A stretch of 48,385 nt of DNA from Enterovibrio norvegicus DSM 15893 (GCF_900115495.1 NZ_FOWR01000039.1:1-48385), one strand, 5' to 3'; shown: positions 34,795 through 45,781, counted from the first letter of the stretch. Numbers and translations: made by a program. Notes: a model not told the origin generated them from the sequence alone.

Positions 34795-35664
34795 ATGAAG
34801 ATAAGTCGAGCCAAATTCAACACCCAACTCGCCATTACCGTATTTGGTACGTTACTGGTCACTGGCTGCTTTGAAAGCAACCGAAGCACTGCTCAGCTTT
34901 GTGAAAACAATCCTTCGATTTGTGCCAAGCTCAATGTGCAAGACGGTCAGTGTCGTCATGAACGTACTGATCTCATCTGGAAGCGTTTTAACGTTCTAAA
35001 AAAACCGTCCGATCTCAACAAGTTCGATGAACTGATGCTCACCAAAAAGTACGCAAGGTGTATGGAGCTCGTCGCACAGATTGAGACCACAACATTGAAA
35101 GCGAAAAAGACGCTCCGAACTGAAGCGTTGTTTCATGCGTTCGACTCGATTGAACGCCTAGAGCTAGAACTGAAAAGCTCTTATCAACCCTCAATCATCT
35201 ATTACCGTTGGACGCAGGGTGATAACGAAGCGTTAGAGCAATTCTTAAAGCTAGAAGAAACCGAGTACCTCGACACACCAGAATTACAACTCGGCCTTGC
35301 CACTTACTACGTCGATAAAGACAAGCTTCATACCATTGACCTGCTACAGAAGTCATTGATGCTTTACGATGGCCGAGCAGGAAAAACACGAGACAAAACT
35401 GTCCCAGAAGCCATCAAATCACTGGCAACAGCAAACCACTCACTCGGCAACTTGGACATTGCTTACCTATGGGCATTGGTCGGCTCAGAAATGGATCTTC
35501 CCGTTGCGAAGCAAGCACAGTTGAAATTGCTCTACCCGATGGAAGACGCGAGACGTGATCAAATTTCAGACATTGCGGGCGACATTGCGAGCGCCATTGA
35601 AGATGGTGATTTTAATTCGGGTTTATTAAGCACATTAGCCATCATTGACAACAAGAAAGAATAG
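34795..35664 (+). CDS. Predicted lipoprotein of unknown function (DUF2989-like)
   Basis: The 289-residue protein has a signal peptide ending in a lipobox (TLLVTGCFES), so the mature protein starts at Cys24 and is lipid-anchored. Ser-Asn-type residues rather than Asp follow the Cys, which favours the outer membrane. The body is helical and resembles TPR/Sel1-type repeats (for instance ETEYLDTPELQLGLATYYVD and PEAIKSLATANHSLGNLDIAY). I believe it belongs to the Vibrionaceae DUF2989 group often found beside msrB-gapA, but this is from memory. The start MKISRAKF at 34795 gives a proper signal peptide; the longer frame from 34696 would bury it. It is convergent with msrB. Confidence 0.75.
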   Translation: MKISRAKFNTQLAITVFGTLLVTGCFESNRSTAQLCENNPSICAKLNVQDGQCRHERTDLIWKRFNVLKKPSDLNKFDELMLTKKYARCMELVAQIETTTLKAKKTLRTEALFHAFDSIERLELELKSSYQPSIIYYRWTQGDNEALEQFLKLEETEYLDTPELQLGLATYYVDKDKLHTIDLLQKSLMLYDGRAGKTRDKTVPEAIKSLATANHSLGNLDIAYLWALVGSEMDLPVAKQAQLKLLYPMEDARRDQISDIAGDIASAIEDGDFNSGLLSTLAIIDNKKE

Positions 35665-35752
35665 TTTCTAAGACGAACTCTTTTCTCTGATCAATAGTGC
35701 AGCACCAGAATGGGAAACGCACATTAATAAAAGACACTGACAGGACACAACA

Positions 35753-35782
35753 AAAAAGCGAACGTTTGCCGTTCGCTTTTTT
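35753..35782. terminator. Bidirectional terminator between the lipoprotein gene and msrB
   Basis: A stem AAAAAGCGAACG / CGTTCGCTTTTT with a 5-nt loop, with A-run and T-run sides, between convergent genes. Confidence 0.93.
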
Positions 35783-35805
35783 ATTTCCCCGAAAATCACA
35801 TGACG

Positions 35806-36204
35806 TTATTGGTCGGAGGGAGACGCGCCATCAAACTGCATGGAAACTGAATTCACGCAATAGCGTTGACCTGTGCTCGTTGGGCCATCATCAAATACAT
35901 GCCCTAAATGACTGTCACATTGAACACAACGAATTTCCGTTCTTACCATGCCATGGCTCTTATCTGCCACATACCGAACAGTGCCTTCAATCGCTACATC
36001 GAAACTCGGCCAACCGCACCCAGAATCAAATTTAGTGTTCGAATCAAATAATCGCTGATTGCAACAAATGCAGTGGTAAAACCCACATCGGTGGTTGTGG
36101 AGTAAGGCTCCGCTATATGCTGGCTCTGTGTGCCCCAAGCGACAAACCTTATAAGCCAACTCAGAAAGTGATGCTTTCCACTTATCATCGCCGCCCTTTG
36201 TCAT
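35806..36204 (-). CDS. msrB: Peptide methionine (R)-S-oxide reductase
   Basis: The 132-residue enzyme repairs methionine-R-sulfoxide in proteins. The catalytic Cys is in [11 protein letters not shown]. Two CxxC pairs (CICC and CVQC) bind structural zinc, and SGCGWPSF and GHVFDDGP are the substrate-binding blocks. It is the cytoplasmic, single-domain type (E. coli MsrB/YeaA). The start [18 protein letters not shown] at 36204 has GGGAGTAAAG upstream; an ATG eight codons earlier is less likely. It is divergent from gapA, the arrangement seen across gammaproteobacteria, across a long 661-bp spacer. Confidence 0.95.
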   Translation of the reverse strand: MTKGGDDKWKASLSELAYKVCRLGHTEPAYSGALLHNHRCGFYHCICCNQRLFDSNTKFDSGCGWPSFDVAIEGTVRYVADKSHGMVRTEIRCVQCDSHLGHVFDDGPTSTGQRYCVNSVSMQFDGASPSDQ

Positions 36205-37861
<1,657 letters not shown>

Positions 37862-37893
37862 TCATTCCGGATTGCCGTTAAGGCATGAGTGAC

Positions 37894-37921
37894 AAAAGGC
37901 GGCTTATTGGCCGCCTTTTTT
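37894..37921 (+). terminator. Intrinsic terminator of gapA
   Basis: Stem AAGGCGGC / GCCGCCTT with a 6-nt loop and TTTTTT, 32 bp after the gapA stop codon. Confidence 0.93.
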
Positions 37922-37954
37922 GTACCTAAATTTCACATTCAGAAGGCATGCTTC

Positions 37955-38818
37955 ATGGACGTTAAACAGCTCCCTACCCTTGCTGTACTCTCTGACTATG
38001 TTACCGTTTGCGAATTGGACGGCATCAAAGTTGTTCGCGTTATTCATCCAAAAGCAACTGCGACAATTTCTCTCTTTGGTGCTCACGTACTTAGCTTTCA
38101 GCCCACTGGTAAGAAAGATACCATTTGGATGAGCGAGAACGCTGACTTTGGCGGCAGCAAAGCCATTCGAGGTGGCATTCCAGTCTGTTGGCCTTGGTTT
38201 GGTAAAGCGGCTGAACCATCTCATGGCTTCGCCCGCACCAGCGAGTGGATACTCAACGAACATCGTGAAAACGATGAAGGCGTGATCATCAGCCTAACGC
38301 TGCAAGATTCAGCGGAAACCCGCGCGATTTGGCCACATGAATTCAAGGCAGAACTCCTCGTTGAAGTGACTGACACGCTAGATGTGAAACTGGTCAGCAC
38401 CAACACAGGCGATACACCGTTCCAACTGGGCGGCGCACTGCACACTTACCTCAACATCGGTGACATCACCACAACCACAGTATCAAGCCTCGGCAACGAA
38501 TACATTGAAGGTGGCGTGCGTAAACCAAGCGCAGGTAACACACAATTTGATCAAGAAGTTGACCGCATTTACCCGCACGCAGACGAAACGGTCGTCGTGG
38601 ACGATCCTGCACTGCAGCGTCGCCTTAACGTGATCAACGGTGGTAACAATGGCGTGGTTGTGTGGAACCCTTGGAAAGCATTGTCAATCAGCATGGGTGA
38701 CATGGCAGATAACAGCTACGAAACCATGGTGTGTGTGGAGTCTGCGGTGCATGATCGCAGCGTGACATTGAATGCTGGCGAGACGCATACGCTTTCAACA
38801 AAAATTGTAAGTTGCTAA
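37955..38818 (+). CDS. yeaD: Glucose-6-phosphate 1-epimerase (D-hexose-6-phosphate mutarotase)
   Basis: The 287-residue enzyme belongs to the aldose-1-epimerase-like YeaD group and interconverts the alpha and beta anomers of hexose-6-phosphates. Typical blocks are ISLFGAHVLSFQPTGKKDTIWMSENA, KAIRGGIPVCWPWFG, the catalytic-His region PSHGFARTSEW, and QLGGALHTYLNIGD with the second His. The start MDVKQLPTLAVL at 37955 has AGAAGG nine bases upstream. It follows gapA after a terminator, so it is either read through or has its own promoter. A terminator follows at 38864. Confidence 0.94.
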   Translation: MDVKQLPTLAVLSDYVTVCELDGIKVVRVIHPKATATISLFGAHVLSFQPTGKKDTIWMSENADFGGSKAIRGGIPVCWPWFGKAAEPSHGFARTSEWILNEHRENDEGVIISLTLQDSAETRAIWPHEFKAELLVEVTDTLDVKLVSTNTGDTPFQLGGALHTYLNIGDITTTTVSSLGNEYIEGGVRKPSAGNTQFDQEVDRIYPHADETVVVDDPALQRRLNVINGGNNGVVVWNPWKALSISMGDMADNSYETMVCVESAVHDRSVTLNAGETHTLSTKIVSC

Positions 38819-38863
38819 CCACGCACAAAGCGACGGCAAAACGCCGCCTGCCACGCGAAAGAC

Positions 38864-38899
38864 AAAACCGAAGCGCCCTGCTTCGGTTTTTATTTTTTG
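38864..38899 (+). terminator. Intrinsic terminator of yeaD
   Basis: An 11-bp stem AAAACCGAAGC / GCTTCGGTTTT with a 5-nt loop, followed by TATTTTTTG. Confidence 0.92.
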
Positions 38900-39223
38900 T
38901 TACCTTGTCCTTCTTTTTTATTACTTTGTTCCAAAGACTCCACTGCCAACAACGCCCTCAATCAAACAGCAAATTCCTCTGTTGCCGTCTCAACATTTAG
39001 ATTTTCCCGCTTCAATCAACGAAATACACAATGACAATTGCGGCTGGCAAAAGTTACATACCGAATACAAAGCCTTATCACAAAAGGGAAAAATATCGAA
39101 AAAACAAGTAATTCAACCAAGCAAATTGATCAGTTGGTACTAGTCTTAAAGTAGTGAGGATATGAAAGCAACTGCGCCGATATCCTTTCTTAATGTTAAC
39201 AGTACGATTTAGGGGGCAGGACC
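38900..39223. other. Non-coding region upstream of yeaG
   Basis: The 324-bp spacer holds an imperfect stem AGGATAT/ATATCCT (about 39158-39187) and an AGGACC ribosome-binding site before yeaG. E. coli yeaGH is controlled by sigma-S and by sigma-54/NtrC; I searched for the GG-N10-GC sigma-54 pattern and did not find a good match. No gene is visible. Confidence 0.4.
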
Positions 39224-41158
39224 ATGAGTATTTTCGACCACTATCGTCAGCGCTATGAAGAAGCGAAAGACGAAGAGCTGAGCCTTCAAGAGTTTCTGGA
39301 CCTTTGCCGGGAAGATCGCAGTGTTTACGCCAACGCGGCTGAACGCTTGTTAATGGCAATCGGTGAACCCGAGATGATTGATACGGCGTTAGAACCACGT
39401 TTAAGTCGCCTCTTTTCAAACCGAGTCATCTCGCGCTACAAAACCTTCGAAGATTTCTACGGCATGGAAGAAGCCATAGAACAAATCGTTTCTTACCTTA
39501 AACACGCCGCCCAAGGCCTGGAAGAACGTAAGCAGATCTTGTATCTCCTTGGTCCTGTTGGTGGTGGTAAATCCTCGCTGGCTGAAAAACTAAAAAGCCT
39601 GATGCAGAAAGTGCCTGTGTACATTCTGACAGCAAACGGCGAACGCAGCCCAGTGAACGATCATCCTTTCTGTTTATTCGATGTTGTTGAAGACGGTGCG
39701 CTACTTGAAAGTGAGTATGGCATTTCACAACGTTATGTACGTTCCATCATGTCACCATGGGCTGCTAAGCGTCTGCACGAATTCGGCGGCGACATAAGCA
39801 AATTCCGCGTGGTGAAGGTTCGTCCTTCAATCTTAGACCAAGTGGCCGTAGCCAAAACCGAGCCCGGCGATGAAAACAACCAAGACATCTCGTCCTTGGT
39901 CGGTAAAGTCGACATTCGACAACTCGAACATTTCGCGCAAGACGACCCTGATGCATACAGCTACTCCGGTGCGCTGTGTAAAGCCAACCAAGGCTTAATG
40001 GAATTCGTCGAGATGTTTAAAGCACCGATCAAAGTGCTTCACCCATTGCTAACAGCCACACAAGAAGGTAACTACAACGGTACCGAAGGCCTGTCAGCAT
40101 TACCATTTGACGGCATGATTCTAGCGCACTCAAACGAATCTGAGTGGCAGACATTCCGTAACAACAAGAACAACGAAGCCTTCCTCGACCGTGTTTATAT
40201 CGTGAAAGTGCCATACTGCTTGCGCGTATCGGAAGAGATGAAGATTTACGACAAGCTATTGGAGAGCAGTGAACTTTCGTCAGCACCTTGTTCACCAAGC
40301 ACGCTCGATATTCTTGCGCGCTTCAGTGTCCTTTCTCGTCTGAAAGAGCCTGAAAACTCCAGCATCTTCTCGAAGATGCGTGTGTACGACGGTGAAACAC
40401 TGAAAGACACAGATCCAAAAGCCAAGTCTTACCAAGAATACCGTGACTATGCGGGCGTTGACGAAGGCATGAACGGCCTGTCTACACGCTTCGCCTTTAA
40501 GATCCTGTCACGCGTATTTAACTTCGACCATTCCGAGGTCGCGGCTAACCCTGTGCACCTGTTCTACGTACTCGAACAGCAAATTGAACGTGAGCAGTTC
40601 CCGCAAGAAATCGCAGAGAAGTATCTAGAGAACCTCAAAGGCTATTTGATTCCTAAGTACGTCGAGTTCATTGGCAAAGAAATTCAAACCGCTTACCTCG
40701 AGTCATACTCTGAGTACGGTCAAAACATCTTTGACCGTTACGTGACCTACGCAGACTTCTGGATCCAAGACCAAGAATACCGCGATCCAGACACCGGCCA
40801 ATTGTTCGACCGCTCCGCATTGAACAGTGAACTGGAAAAAATTGAGAAGCCAGCAGGGATCAGTAACCCTAAAGACTTCCGAAATGAAATTGTTAACTTC
40901 GTGCTTCGTGCTCGTGCTAACAATGAAGGCAAGAATCCTGGCTGGACCAGCTACGAGAAACTTCGCACTGTGATTGAGAAGAAAATGTTCTCGAACACAG
41001 AAGAGCTGCTGCCTGTTATCTCCTTCAATGCGAAAACCTCGACCGAAGAACAGAAGAAACACGACGACTTTGTCGCTCGTATGATGGAGAAGGGATATAC
41101 CCGCAAGCAAGTGCGACTTCTGTCTGAATGGTACCTACGCGTGCGTAAGTCCTCTTAA
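39224..41158 (+). CDS. yeaG: PrkA-family serine protein kinase YeaG
   Basis: The 644-residue protein has an AAA-type N-terminal domain with the Walker A motif LGPVGGGKSS (about 109-118) and a C-terminal PrkA kinase-like domain. SIFDHYRQRYEEAKDEELSLQEFL at the start and KYLENLKGYLIPKYVEFIGKEIQTAYLESYSEYGQNIFDRYV in the second half (quoted by position about 455-505) fit YeaG. In E. coli it is induced in stationary phase and by nitrogen starvation and affects stress survival. It is first in yeaG-yeaH-spoVR, a conserved trio, with 40 and 61 bp gaps and no terminators between. Confidence 0.96.
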   Translation: MSIFDHYRQRYEEAKDEELSLQEFLDLCREDRSVYANAAERLLMAIGEPEMIDTALEPRLSRLFSNRVISRYKTFEDFYGMEEAIEQIVSYLKHAAQGLEERKQILYLLGPVGGGKSSLAEKLKSLMQKVPVYILTANGERSPVNDHPFCLFDVVEDGALLESEYGISQRYVRSIMSPWAAKRLHEFGGDISKFRVVKVRPSILDQVAVAKTEPGDENNQDISSLVGKVDIRQLEHFAQDDPDAYSYSGALCKANQGLMEFVEMFKAPIKVLHPLLTATQEGNYNGTEGLSALPFDGMILAHSNESEWQTFRNNKNNEAFLDRVYIVKVPYCLRVSEEMKIYDKLLESSELSSAPCSPSTLDILARFSVLSRLKEPENSSIFSKMRVYDGETLKDTDPKAKSYQEYRDYAGVDEGMNGLSTRFAFKILSRVFNFDHSEVAANPVHLFYVLEQQIEREQFPQEIAEKYLENLKGYLIPKYVEFIGKEIQTAYLESYSEYGQNIFDRYVTYADFWIQDQEYRDPDTGQLFDRSALNSELEKIEKPAGISNPKDFRNEIVNFVLRARANNEGKNPGWTSYEKLRTVIEKKMFSNTEELLPVISFNAKTSTEEQKKHDDFVARMMEKGYTRKQVRLLSEWYLRVRKSS

Positions 41159-41198
41159 TTCAGCCTAGTCAGAGAAGTAACCAGCATACGGGGGGCTT

Positions 41199-42470
41199 AT
41201 GGCGCATTTTATAGATCGACGGCTCAACGGAAAAAACAAGAGTACGGTCAATCGACAACGTTTCTTACGTCGTCACAAGAGACAGATTAAAGAGTCTATT
41301 GCTGATGCAGTAAACCAACGCTCGATTACCGACGTGGATAGTGGTGAGAGCATCACTATCCCCTCTCGCGACATCCGAGAGCCGACCTTTCGTCAAGGCA
41401 AAGGAGGACAGCGTGATGCTGTCCACCCTGGCAACGACCAATTCATCCCTGGTGATCGCATTGAGCGTCCACCAGGCGGTGGAGGAAGTGGTGGCGCAGG
41501 AGAAGGACAAGCCAGTCCTGACGGCGAAGGCCAAGACGAATTCGTGTTTCAGATTTCCAAAGACGAATATCTCGATTTGCTATTTGAAGACTTAGAACTG
41601 CCTAATCTTCAAAAGAACCAGATGACCAAATTGGTCGAGTACAAAACCCATCGCTCCGGTTTTAAAGCGACAGGGGTACCATCCAATATTGCCATCGTGC
41701 GTTCACTACAAAACTCGTTGGCTCGCCGTACTGCGATGTCAGCGGGTAAGCGACGCAAAGTGAAAGAGCTCGAAGCAGAACTTGAAGTGCTGAAAGGGAC
41801 AGAACCCGCTCAGCCGCTTGAAGAAAAACGCATCGAAGAAGAAATTCAATCGCTCAAAGACAAAATCAAAGCCGTGCCTTTTATCGACACCTTTGATTTG
41901 CGCTTTAAAAACTACGAAAAACGCCCACAGCCAAGCAGTCAGGCCGTGATGTTTTGTTTGATGGATGTCTCAGGTTCAATGGACCAAGCCACCAAAGACA
42001 TCGCTAAGCGCTTTTATATCCTGCTATATCTCTTCTTAACGCGGACTTACAAAAGCGTTGAGGTGGTGTTTATTCGCCACCATACACAAGCTAAAGAAGT
42101 GGATGAGCACGAGTTTTTCTATTCGCAAGAAACCGGTGGCACCATTGTCTCCAGTGCATTGCGATTAATGGATGAAATCGTCAAAGCGCGTTATCCCGCA
42201 AGCGAGTGGAATGTGTATGCAGCACAAGCTTCAGATGGCGATAACTGGGCGGATGATTCCCCAGGTTGTCGTGAATTGCTCGAAAAACAACTGCTGCCGG
42301 TGACAAGATATTATTCCTATATCGAAATCACACGCCGTGCACATCAAACGCTTTGGCGAGAGTATGAAACGCTTGATGAAAACTATGAAAACTTCGCCAT
42401 GCAGAACATTCGAACTGCCGACGACATCTTCCCTGTCTTCAGGGAGCTATTTAAGAAACAAGTAAGTTAG
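41199..42470 (+). CDS. yeaH: YeaH (DUF444, VWA-like domain protein)
   Basis: The 423-residue protein starts [25 protein letters not shown], a DUF444 signature, has a Gly-rich linker (about 85-100), and a C-terminal von Willebrand A-like domain with the MIDAS-type motif [13 protein letters not shown] (about 251-263). It acts with the YeaG kinase and SpoVR; the exact biochemical role is not known. Cytoplasmic. It is the middle gene of the trio. Confidence 0.95.
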   Translation: MAHFIDRRLNGKNKSTVNRQRFLRRHKRQIKESIADAVNQRSITDVDSGESITIPSRDIREPTFRQGKGGQRDAVHPGNDQFIPGDRIERPPGGGGSGGAGEGQASPDGEGQDEFVFQISKDEYLDLLFEDLELPNLQKNQMTKLVEYKTHRSGFKATGVPSNIAIVRSLQNSLARRTAMSAGKRRKVKELEAELEVLKGTEPAQPLEEKRIEEEIQSLKDKIKAVPFIDTFDLRFKNYEKRPQPSSQAVMFCLMDVSGSMDQATKDIAKRFYILLYLFLTRTYKSVEVVFIRHHTQAKEVDEHEFFYSQETGGTIVSSALRLMDEIVKARYPASEWNVYAAQASDGDNWADDSPGCRELLEKQLLPVTRYYSYIEITRRAHQTLWREYETLDENYENFAMQNIRTADDIFPVFRELFKKQVS

Positions 42471-42531
42471 TCGGCGTGTTGTTGCAAACGCACTAAGCAT
42501 TTCGCATTCGGTTCGGACGCCAAGGAGGACC

Positions 42532-44079
42532 ATGATGACTGTCTCCGCAAAGAAGAAAAACAAGACACTCAGTGATGGGCCAGATTGGACATTTGATCTT
42601 CTTGACCAATACCACACTGAAATCAAGCGAGTAGCGGCGCACTACAAGCTCGATACTTACGTTAACCAAATTGAGATTATCACCGCCGAACAGATGATGG
42701 ATGCCTACTCCAGTGTGGGCATGCCGATCAACTACAGCCATTGGTCATTCGGCAAAAAATTCATCGAAACAGAGCGCAATTACAAACACGGTCATATGGG
42801 GTTAGCGTACGAAATCGTCATTAACTCCGACCCTTGTATTGCTTACTTAATGGAAGAAAATACCATTACCATGCAGGCGCTTGTCATGGCGCATGCGTGT
42901 TATGGCCACAATTCTTTCTTTAAAGGTAATTACCTGTTCCAAACGTGGACAGATGCAAGCTCTATCATTGACTACCTGCTCTTCGCCAAAAACTACATCA
43001 GCGAATGCGAAGAGAAATATGGCGTCGATGAAGTCGAAAAGCTTCTCGATTCCTGCCATGCCTTAATGAACTACGGTGTCGACCGTTATAAGCGCCCGCA
43101 GAAAATATCCATGGCGGAAGAAGTCGCACGCCAGAAAGCCCGTGAGGATTACCTTCAAACTCAGGTAAATGCACTTTGGCGTACTATCCCCACCAGCGAG
43201 AAAAAGCGCGAAGTCGAAGTAGAACGTTTCCCGTCAGAGCCTCAGGAGAACATCCTGTATTTCTTTGAGAAGCATTCACCACTGCTTGAACCGTGGCAAC
43301 GTGAAGCCATTCGTATTGTTCGTAAAGTCAGCCAGTATTTCTACCCACAGAAACAAACGCAGGTAATGAACGAAGGCTGGGCAACGTTCTGGCACTACAC
43401 CATCTTGAATCATATGTATGACGAAGGCTTGGTGAGCGATCGCTTCATTTTAGAATTTTTGCACAGCCACACTAACGTGGTTGCTCAACCGCCATACAAC
43501 AGCAAGTACTACAGCGGCATTAACCCGTATGCATTGGGTTTTGCCATGTTTACCGACCTTCGTAGAATTTGTGAGAACCCGACGGAAGAAGACAAACACT
43601 GGTTCCCAGACATTGCTGGTTCTGATTGGCTCGAAACACTGCATTTCGCCATGCATAATTTCAAAGATGAAAGTTTCATCAGCCAGTTCTTATCACCAAA
43701 AGTGATGCGCGACATGAAATTCTTCGCCATCAATGATGATGACAGACAGAATTACATTGAAGTAACAGGCATTCATAACGAGGAAGGTTATCAGCAACTG
43801 CGTGAGAGACTTTCTGCTCAATACAATTTGGCGAACCACGAACCAAACATTCAGGTTTGGGACGTAGATTTACGTGGAAATCGCGCGTTAACGCTTCGCT
43901 ATGTGCCGCACAACCGAATTCCTCTCGGTAACTCACACGAAGAAGTGCTCAAGCATGTGCATCGTTTGTGGGGCTTTGAAGTGGTACTCGAAGAGGAAAC
44001 GCCAGAAGGGAAAGGGAAGATCATCGCGACGTGCCCAAAGCGTCCGCAGTTTGATCCGGATTTAATCCCAGGAACGTGA
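42532..44079 (+). CDS. ycgB: SpoVR family protein (YcgB)
   Basis: The 515-residue protein matches SpoVR/YcgB: PDWTFDLLDQYHTEIKRVA, YEIVINSDPCIAYLMEENT, AHACYGHNSFFKGNYLFQTW and MNEGWATFWHYTILNHMYDEG in its first two thirds, and RALTLRYVPHNRIPL near the end. Bacillus SpoVR is involved in spore cortex formation; in Gram-negative bacteria the role is unknown but linked to YeaG/YeaH. There are two adjacent ATG codons (42532 and 42535) after AGGAGGACC; the second has better spacing. In E. coli ycgB is apart from yeaGH, whereas here the three genes form one operon, which supports a joint function. Confidence 0.94.
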   Translation: MMTVSAKKKNKTLSDGPDWTFDLLDQYHTEIKRVAAHYKLDTYVNQIEIITAEQMMDAYSSVGMPINYSHWSFGKKFIETERNYKHGHMGLAYEIVINSDPCIAYLMEENTITMQALVMAHACYGHNSFFKGNYLFQTWTDASSIIDYLLFAKNYISECEEKYGVDEVEKLLDSCHALMNYGVDRYKRPQKISMAEEVARQKAREDYLQTQVNALWRTIPTSEKKREVEVERFPSEPQENILYFFEKHSPLLEPWQREAIRIVRKVSQYFYPQKQTQVMNEGWATFWHYTILNHMYDEGLVSDRFILEFLHSHTNVVAQPPYNSKYYSGINPYALGFAMFTDLRRICENPTEEDKHWFPDIAGSDWLETLHFAMHNFKDESFISQFLSPKVMRDMKFFAINDDDRQNYIEVTGIHNEEGYQQLRERLSAQYNLANHEPNIQVWDVDLRGNRALTLRYVPHNRIPLGNSHEEVLKHVHRLWGFEVVLEEETPEGKGKIIATCPKRPQFDPDLIPGT

Positions 44080-44107
44080 CACCACTCAAACCGCCTAGCG
44101 ACAAAAA

Positions 44108-44137
44108 CAAAAAACCGCCAAATTGGCGGTTTTTTTT
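44108..44137 (+). terminator. Intrinsic terminator of yeaG-yeaH-spoVR
   Basis: Stem AAAACCGCCA / TGGCGGTTTT with a 3-nt loop and a long T-run, 29 bp after the spoVR stop codon. The minus strand also carries A/T runs and may stop fadR transcripts. Confidence 0.92.
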
Positions 44138-44188
44138 ACGTTTTCTCTTGTGTCTGCTGTTTTCACATAAAGACACGGCGTAATACGC

Positions 44189-45040
44189 TTACGCTTCTTC
44201 TTGTTCCATCAGCTTTGCGATGGTTTCGCGGTTGCCGAACCACATCGCGCCACTTTCACGACCATACTGTTTAATACGGTCAGCCACATCACCATGGCTG
44301 TTTGAAAGTGTTAACGCCAGAAGGTCACGGTAGAACTGAAGCGCCAATTCACAGGCACGTTGATCCATGAAGTAATAGCCGCCAACACGCGAGTAAATCT
44401 TACGCATGCCATTCATGGTCAATACGTAGACTTTGTTACCTGAACGTTGAGCCATGCCTTGGAACAACATATAGTCAAAGTGGTTGAACGCGCGACCACG
44501 GCAAACCGCTTCACACAGTTCAGTGTCCAACTTACCGAAGGTATCGTAAATCTTTTTCACGTCTTGCTGAATCGCCGCTTTTTCTTCAACGTCATCAACA
44601 AACGCAGCAAAGCTATCGCTCGCAAGAAGCTCCTCACAACGGCTAATGACTTTTTCAATCAAAGCAGCGCAAGATTGCGCGTCGTTTTTCATCGCATAAC
44701 GCATGTAAACGCCGCTGATGTCTGTACGTGCCGAGAGAAGGTTTTCTAGAACGCCATGAACGTCTTCACCTTCAAGGGTAACAAGCGTATCAAGGATGTT
44801 TAAACCAGACGTGTTCATGTAGTCATTAACACGGGTAGGTTTGCCGTGCTGGATAGTTAACCAGCCATCACGGGCGAGACGTTGAAGGACTTCGCGAAGC
44901 GTTGTTCGAGTAACACCGATAAGCTCTGATAGCTCCCGCTCTGCAGGCAAAATAGAGCCCTGAGGAAAGTGATCATTCCAGATACTTTCTATTATATATT
45001 TCTCAGCAAACGTTGCCGGGCTATCAGCCTTAATAACCAT
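44189..45040 (-). CDS. fadR: Fatty-acid-responsive transcription factor FadR (Vibrio type)
   Basis: The 283-residue GntR-family regulator has an N-terminal winged helix (residues 1-75; LPAERELSELIGVTRTTLREVLQRLARDGWL spans 31-61) nearly identical to E. coli FadR, and a C-terminal acyl-CoA-binding domain. It is about 44 residues longer than E. coli FadR (239). The extra material lies at about residues 138-178 (FAAFVDDVEEKAAIQQDVKK region), the place of the known Vibrio insertion that adds a second ligand-binding site. It represses fatty-acid degradation and activates fab genes; acyl-CoA releases it. A target site sits at 26532-26548 upstream of fadH. It is divergent from nhaB, with dsbB next, as in other gammaproteobacteria. 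Confidence 0.96.
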   Translation of the reverse strand: MVIKADSPATFAEKYIIESIWNDHFPQGSILPAERELSELIGVTRTTLREVLQRLARDGWLTIQHGKPTRVNDYMNTSGLNILDTLVTLEGEDVHGVLENLLSARTDISGVYMRYAMKNDAQSCAALIEKVISRCEELLASDSFAAFVDDVEEKAAIQQDVKKIYDTFGKLDTELCEAVCRGRAFNHFDYMLFQGMAQRSGNKVYVLTMNGMRKIYSRVGGYYFMDQRACELALQFYRDLLALTLSNSHGDVADRIKQYGRESGAMWFGNRETIAKLMEQEEA

Positions 45041-45554
45041 TTAGTATTGTATCCAAGTTGCTTCTTATCCTGATTAATAACTCATCATACCACTTCTCAC
45101 ATCAACCAAGAAACCTTCCGGTGACATCGATTCATGTCATTTAACCCCCATCGCCTGAGCCAGTTCACATACATAGAAATTTCCACCACAACATGCCCGA
45201 TCGTTAGCTAAGTAAAGTCGAACAAAAATTGCGCTGTTTAAAACAGAACGTGATGAGTAAAACCGCAAAGCGCTTCGCAAATTCATCGCTAACCTTAAAT
45301 GCAAAGATTGAGCACGTCATTCAATGGTTATTCATAATTAGCGCAATATTCATAAGTATTCGCATTAACTCACTGAATAAAAATCGCCATTGCATGAAAC
45401 TCTGCTCGGACAATGTTGATCCGCATCACTGTATCAATACCCACTGCAGCATAAAATACCGCGCAAAATGTTACAGAAACCGTCAACGGGTTCGAGACCT
45501 CGTTGCTTTTTTTCGTAACAAATTCCAGTAATTTAATTAACACGGAAAGGAATG
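45041..45554. other. Non-coding region between fadR and the nhaB promoter
   Basis: The region is AT-rich and holds the fadR promoter side. A 100-codon open frame (45229-45531) has no recognisable family features and an unlikely composition (many Asn, Lys, Cys, His), so it is not called. I see no other gene. Confidence 0.4.
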
Positions 45555-45582
45555 TTGACTGTTTAGAAACTCACTGTATTGT
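45555..45582 (+). promoter_or_regulatory. Candidate sigma-70 promoter of nhaB
   Basis: TTGACT (5/6) is followed after 16 bp by TATTGT (4/6). Transcription would start near 45589, giving a leader of about 190 nt that begins with the hairpin cluster at 45596-45648. Confidence 0.5.
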
Positions 45583-45595
45583 GTGCTCCGTGTAT

Positions 45596-45660
45596 ACCTA
45601 TGCAATAGGGCACAAAAGGTAGTGCGTGTCGAGAAATCGACGTTAGGTTTGTAAATCCTC
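45596..45660 (+). promoter_or_regulatory. Candidate structured leader RNA of nhaB
   Basis: Three adjoining hairpins can form: CCTAT/ATAGG (45597-45609, loop GCA), GCAC/GTGC (45610-45625, loop AAAAGGTA) and GTCGA/TCGAC with a GAAA tetraloop (45628-45641). In a second fold ACCTA (45596-45600) pairs with TAGGT (45644-45648) and encloses the last two hairpins, which excludes the first. This two-state pairing at the very 5' end of a long leader before a Na+/H+ antiporter gene is what a cis-regulatory RNA would look like. No known class is recognised, and chance folding is not excluded. Confidence 0.4.
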
Positions 45661-45781
45661 TCCTGTTTCCACCAAAGGCGAACAATGCAAAACAACCGCC
45701 AACCTCTACAACAGTTTATTTACACCTTCTTTTCAATTTTCCAAGAAAATTAGCTTATTTCATAAGAACAGAGAAACAGAC

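Noticed and set aside
38900-39223. Sigma-54 promoter before yeaG
   Set aside because: CTGGC occurs near 39043 but the GC at the -12 position is missing.
45229-45531. 100-codon open frame upstream of nhaB
   Set aside because: No family resemblance, no ribosome-binding site, atypical composition, and it overlaps the likely fadR/nhaB regulatory region.
45589-45660. c-di-GMP (GEMM) riboswitch before nhaB
   Set aside because: The conserved loop sequences of the GEMM class are absent; only the general presence of stacked hairpins is similar.
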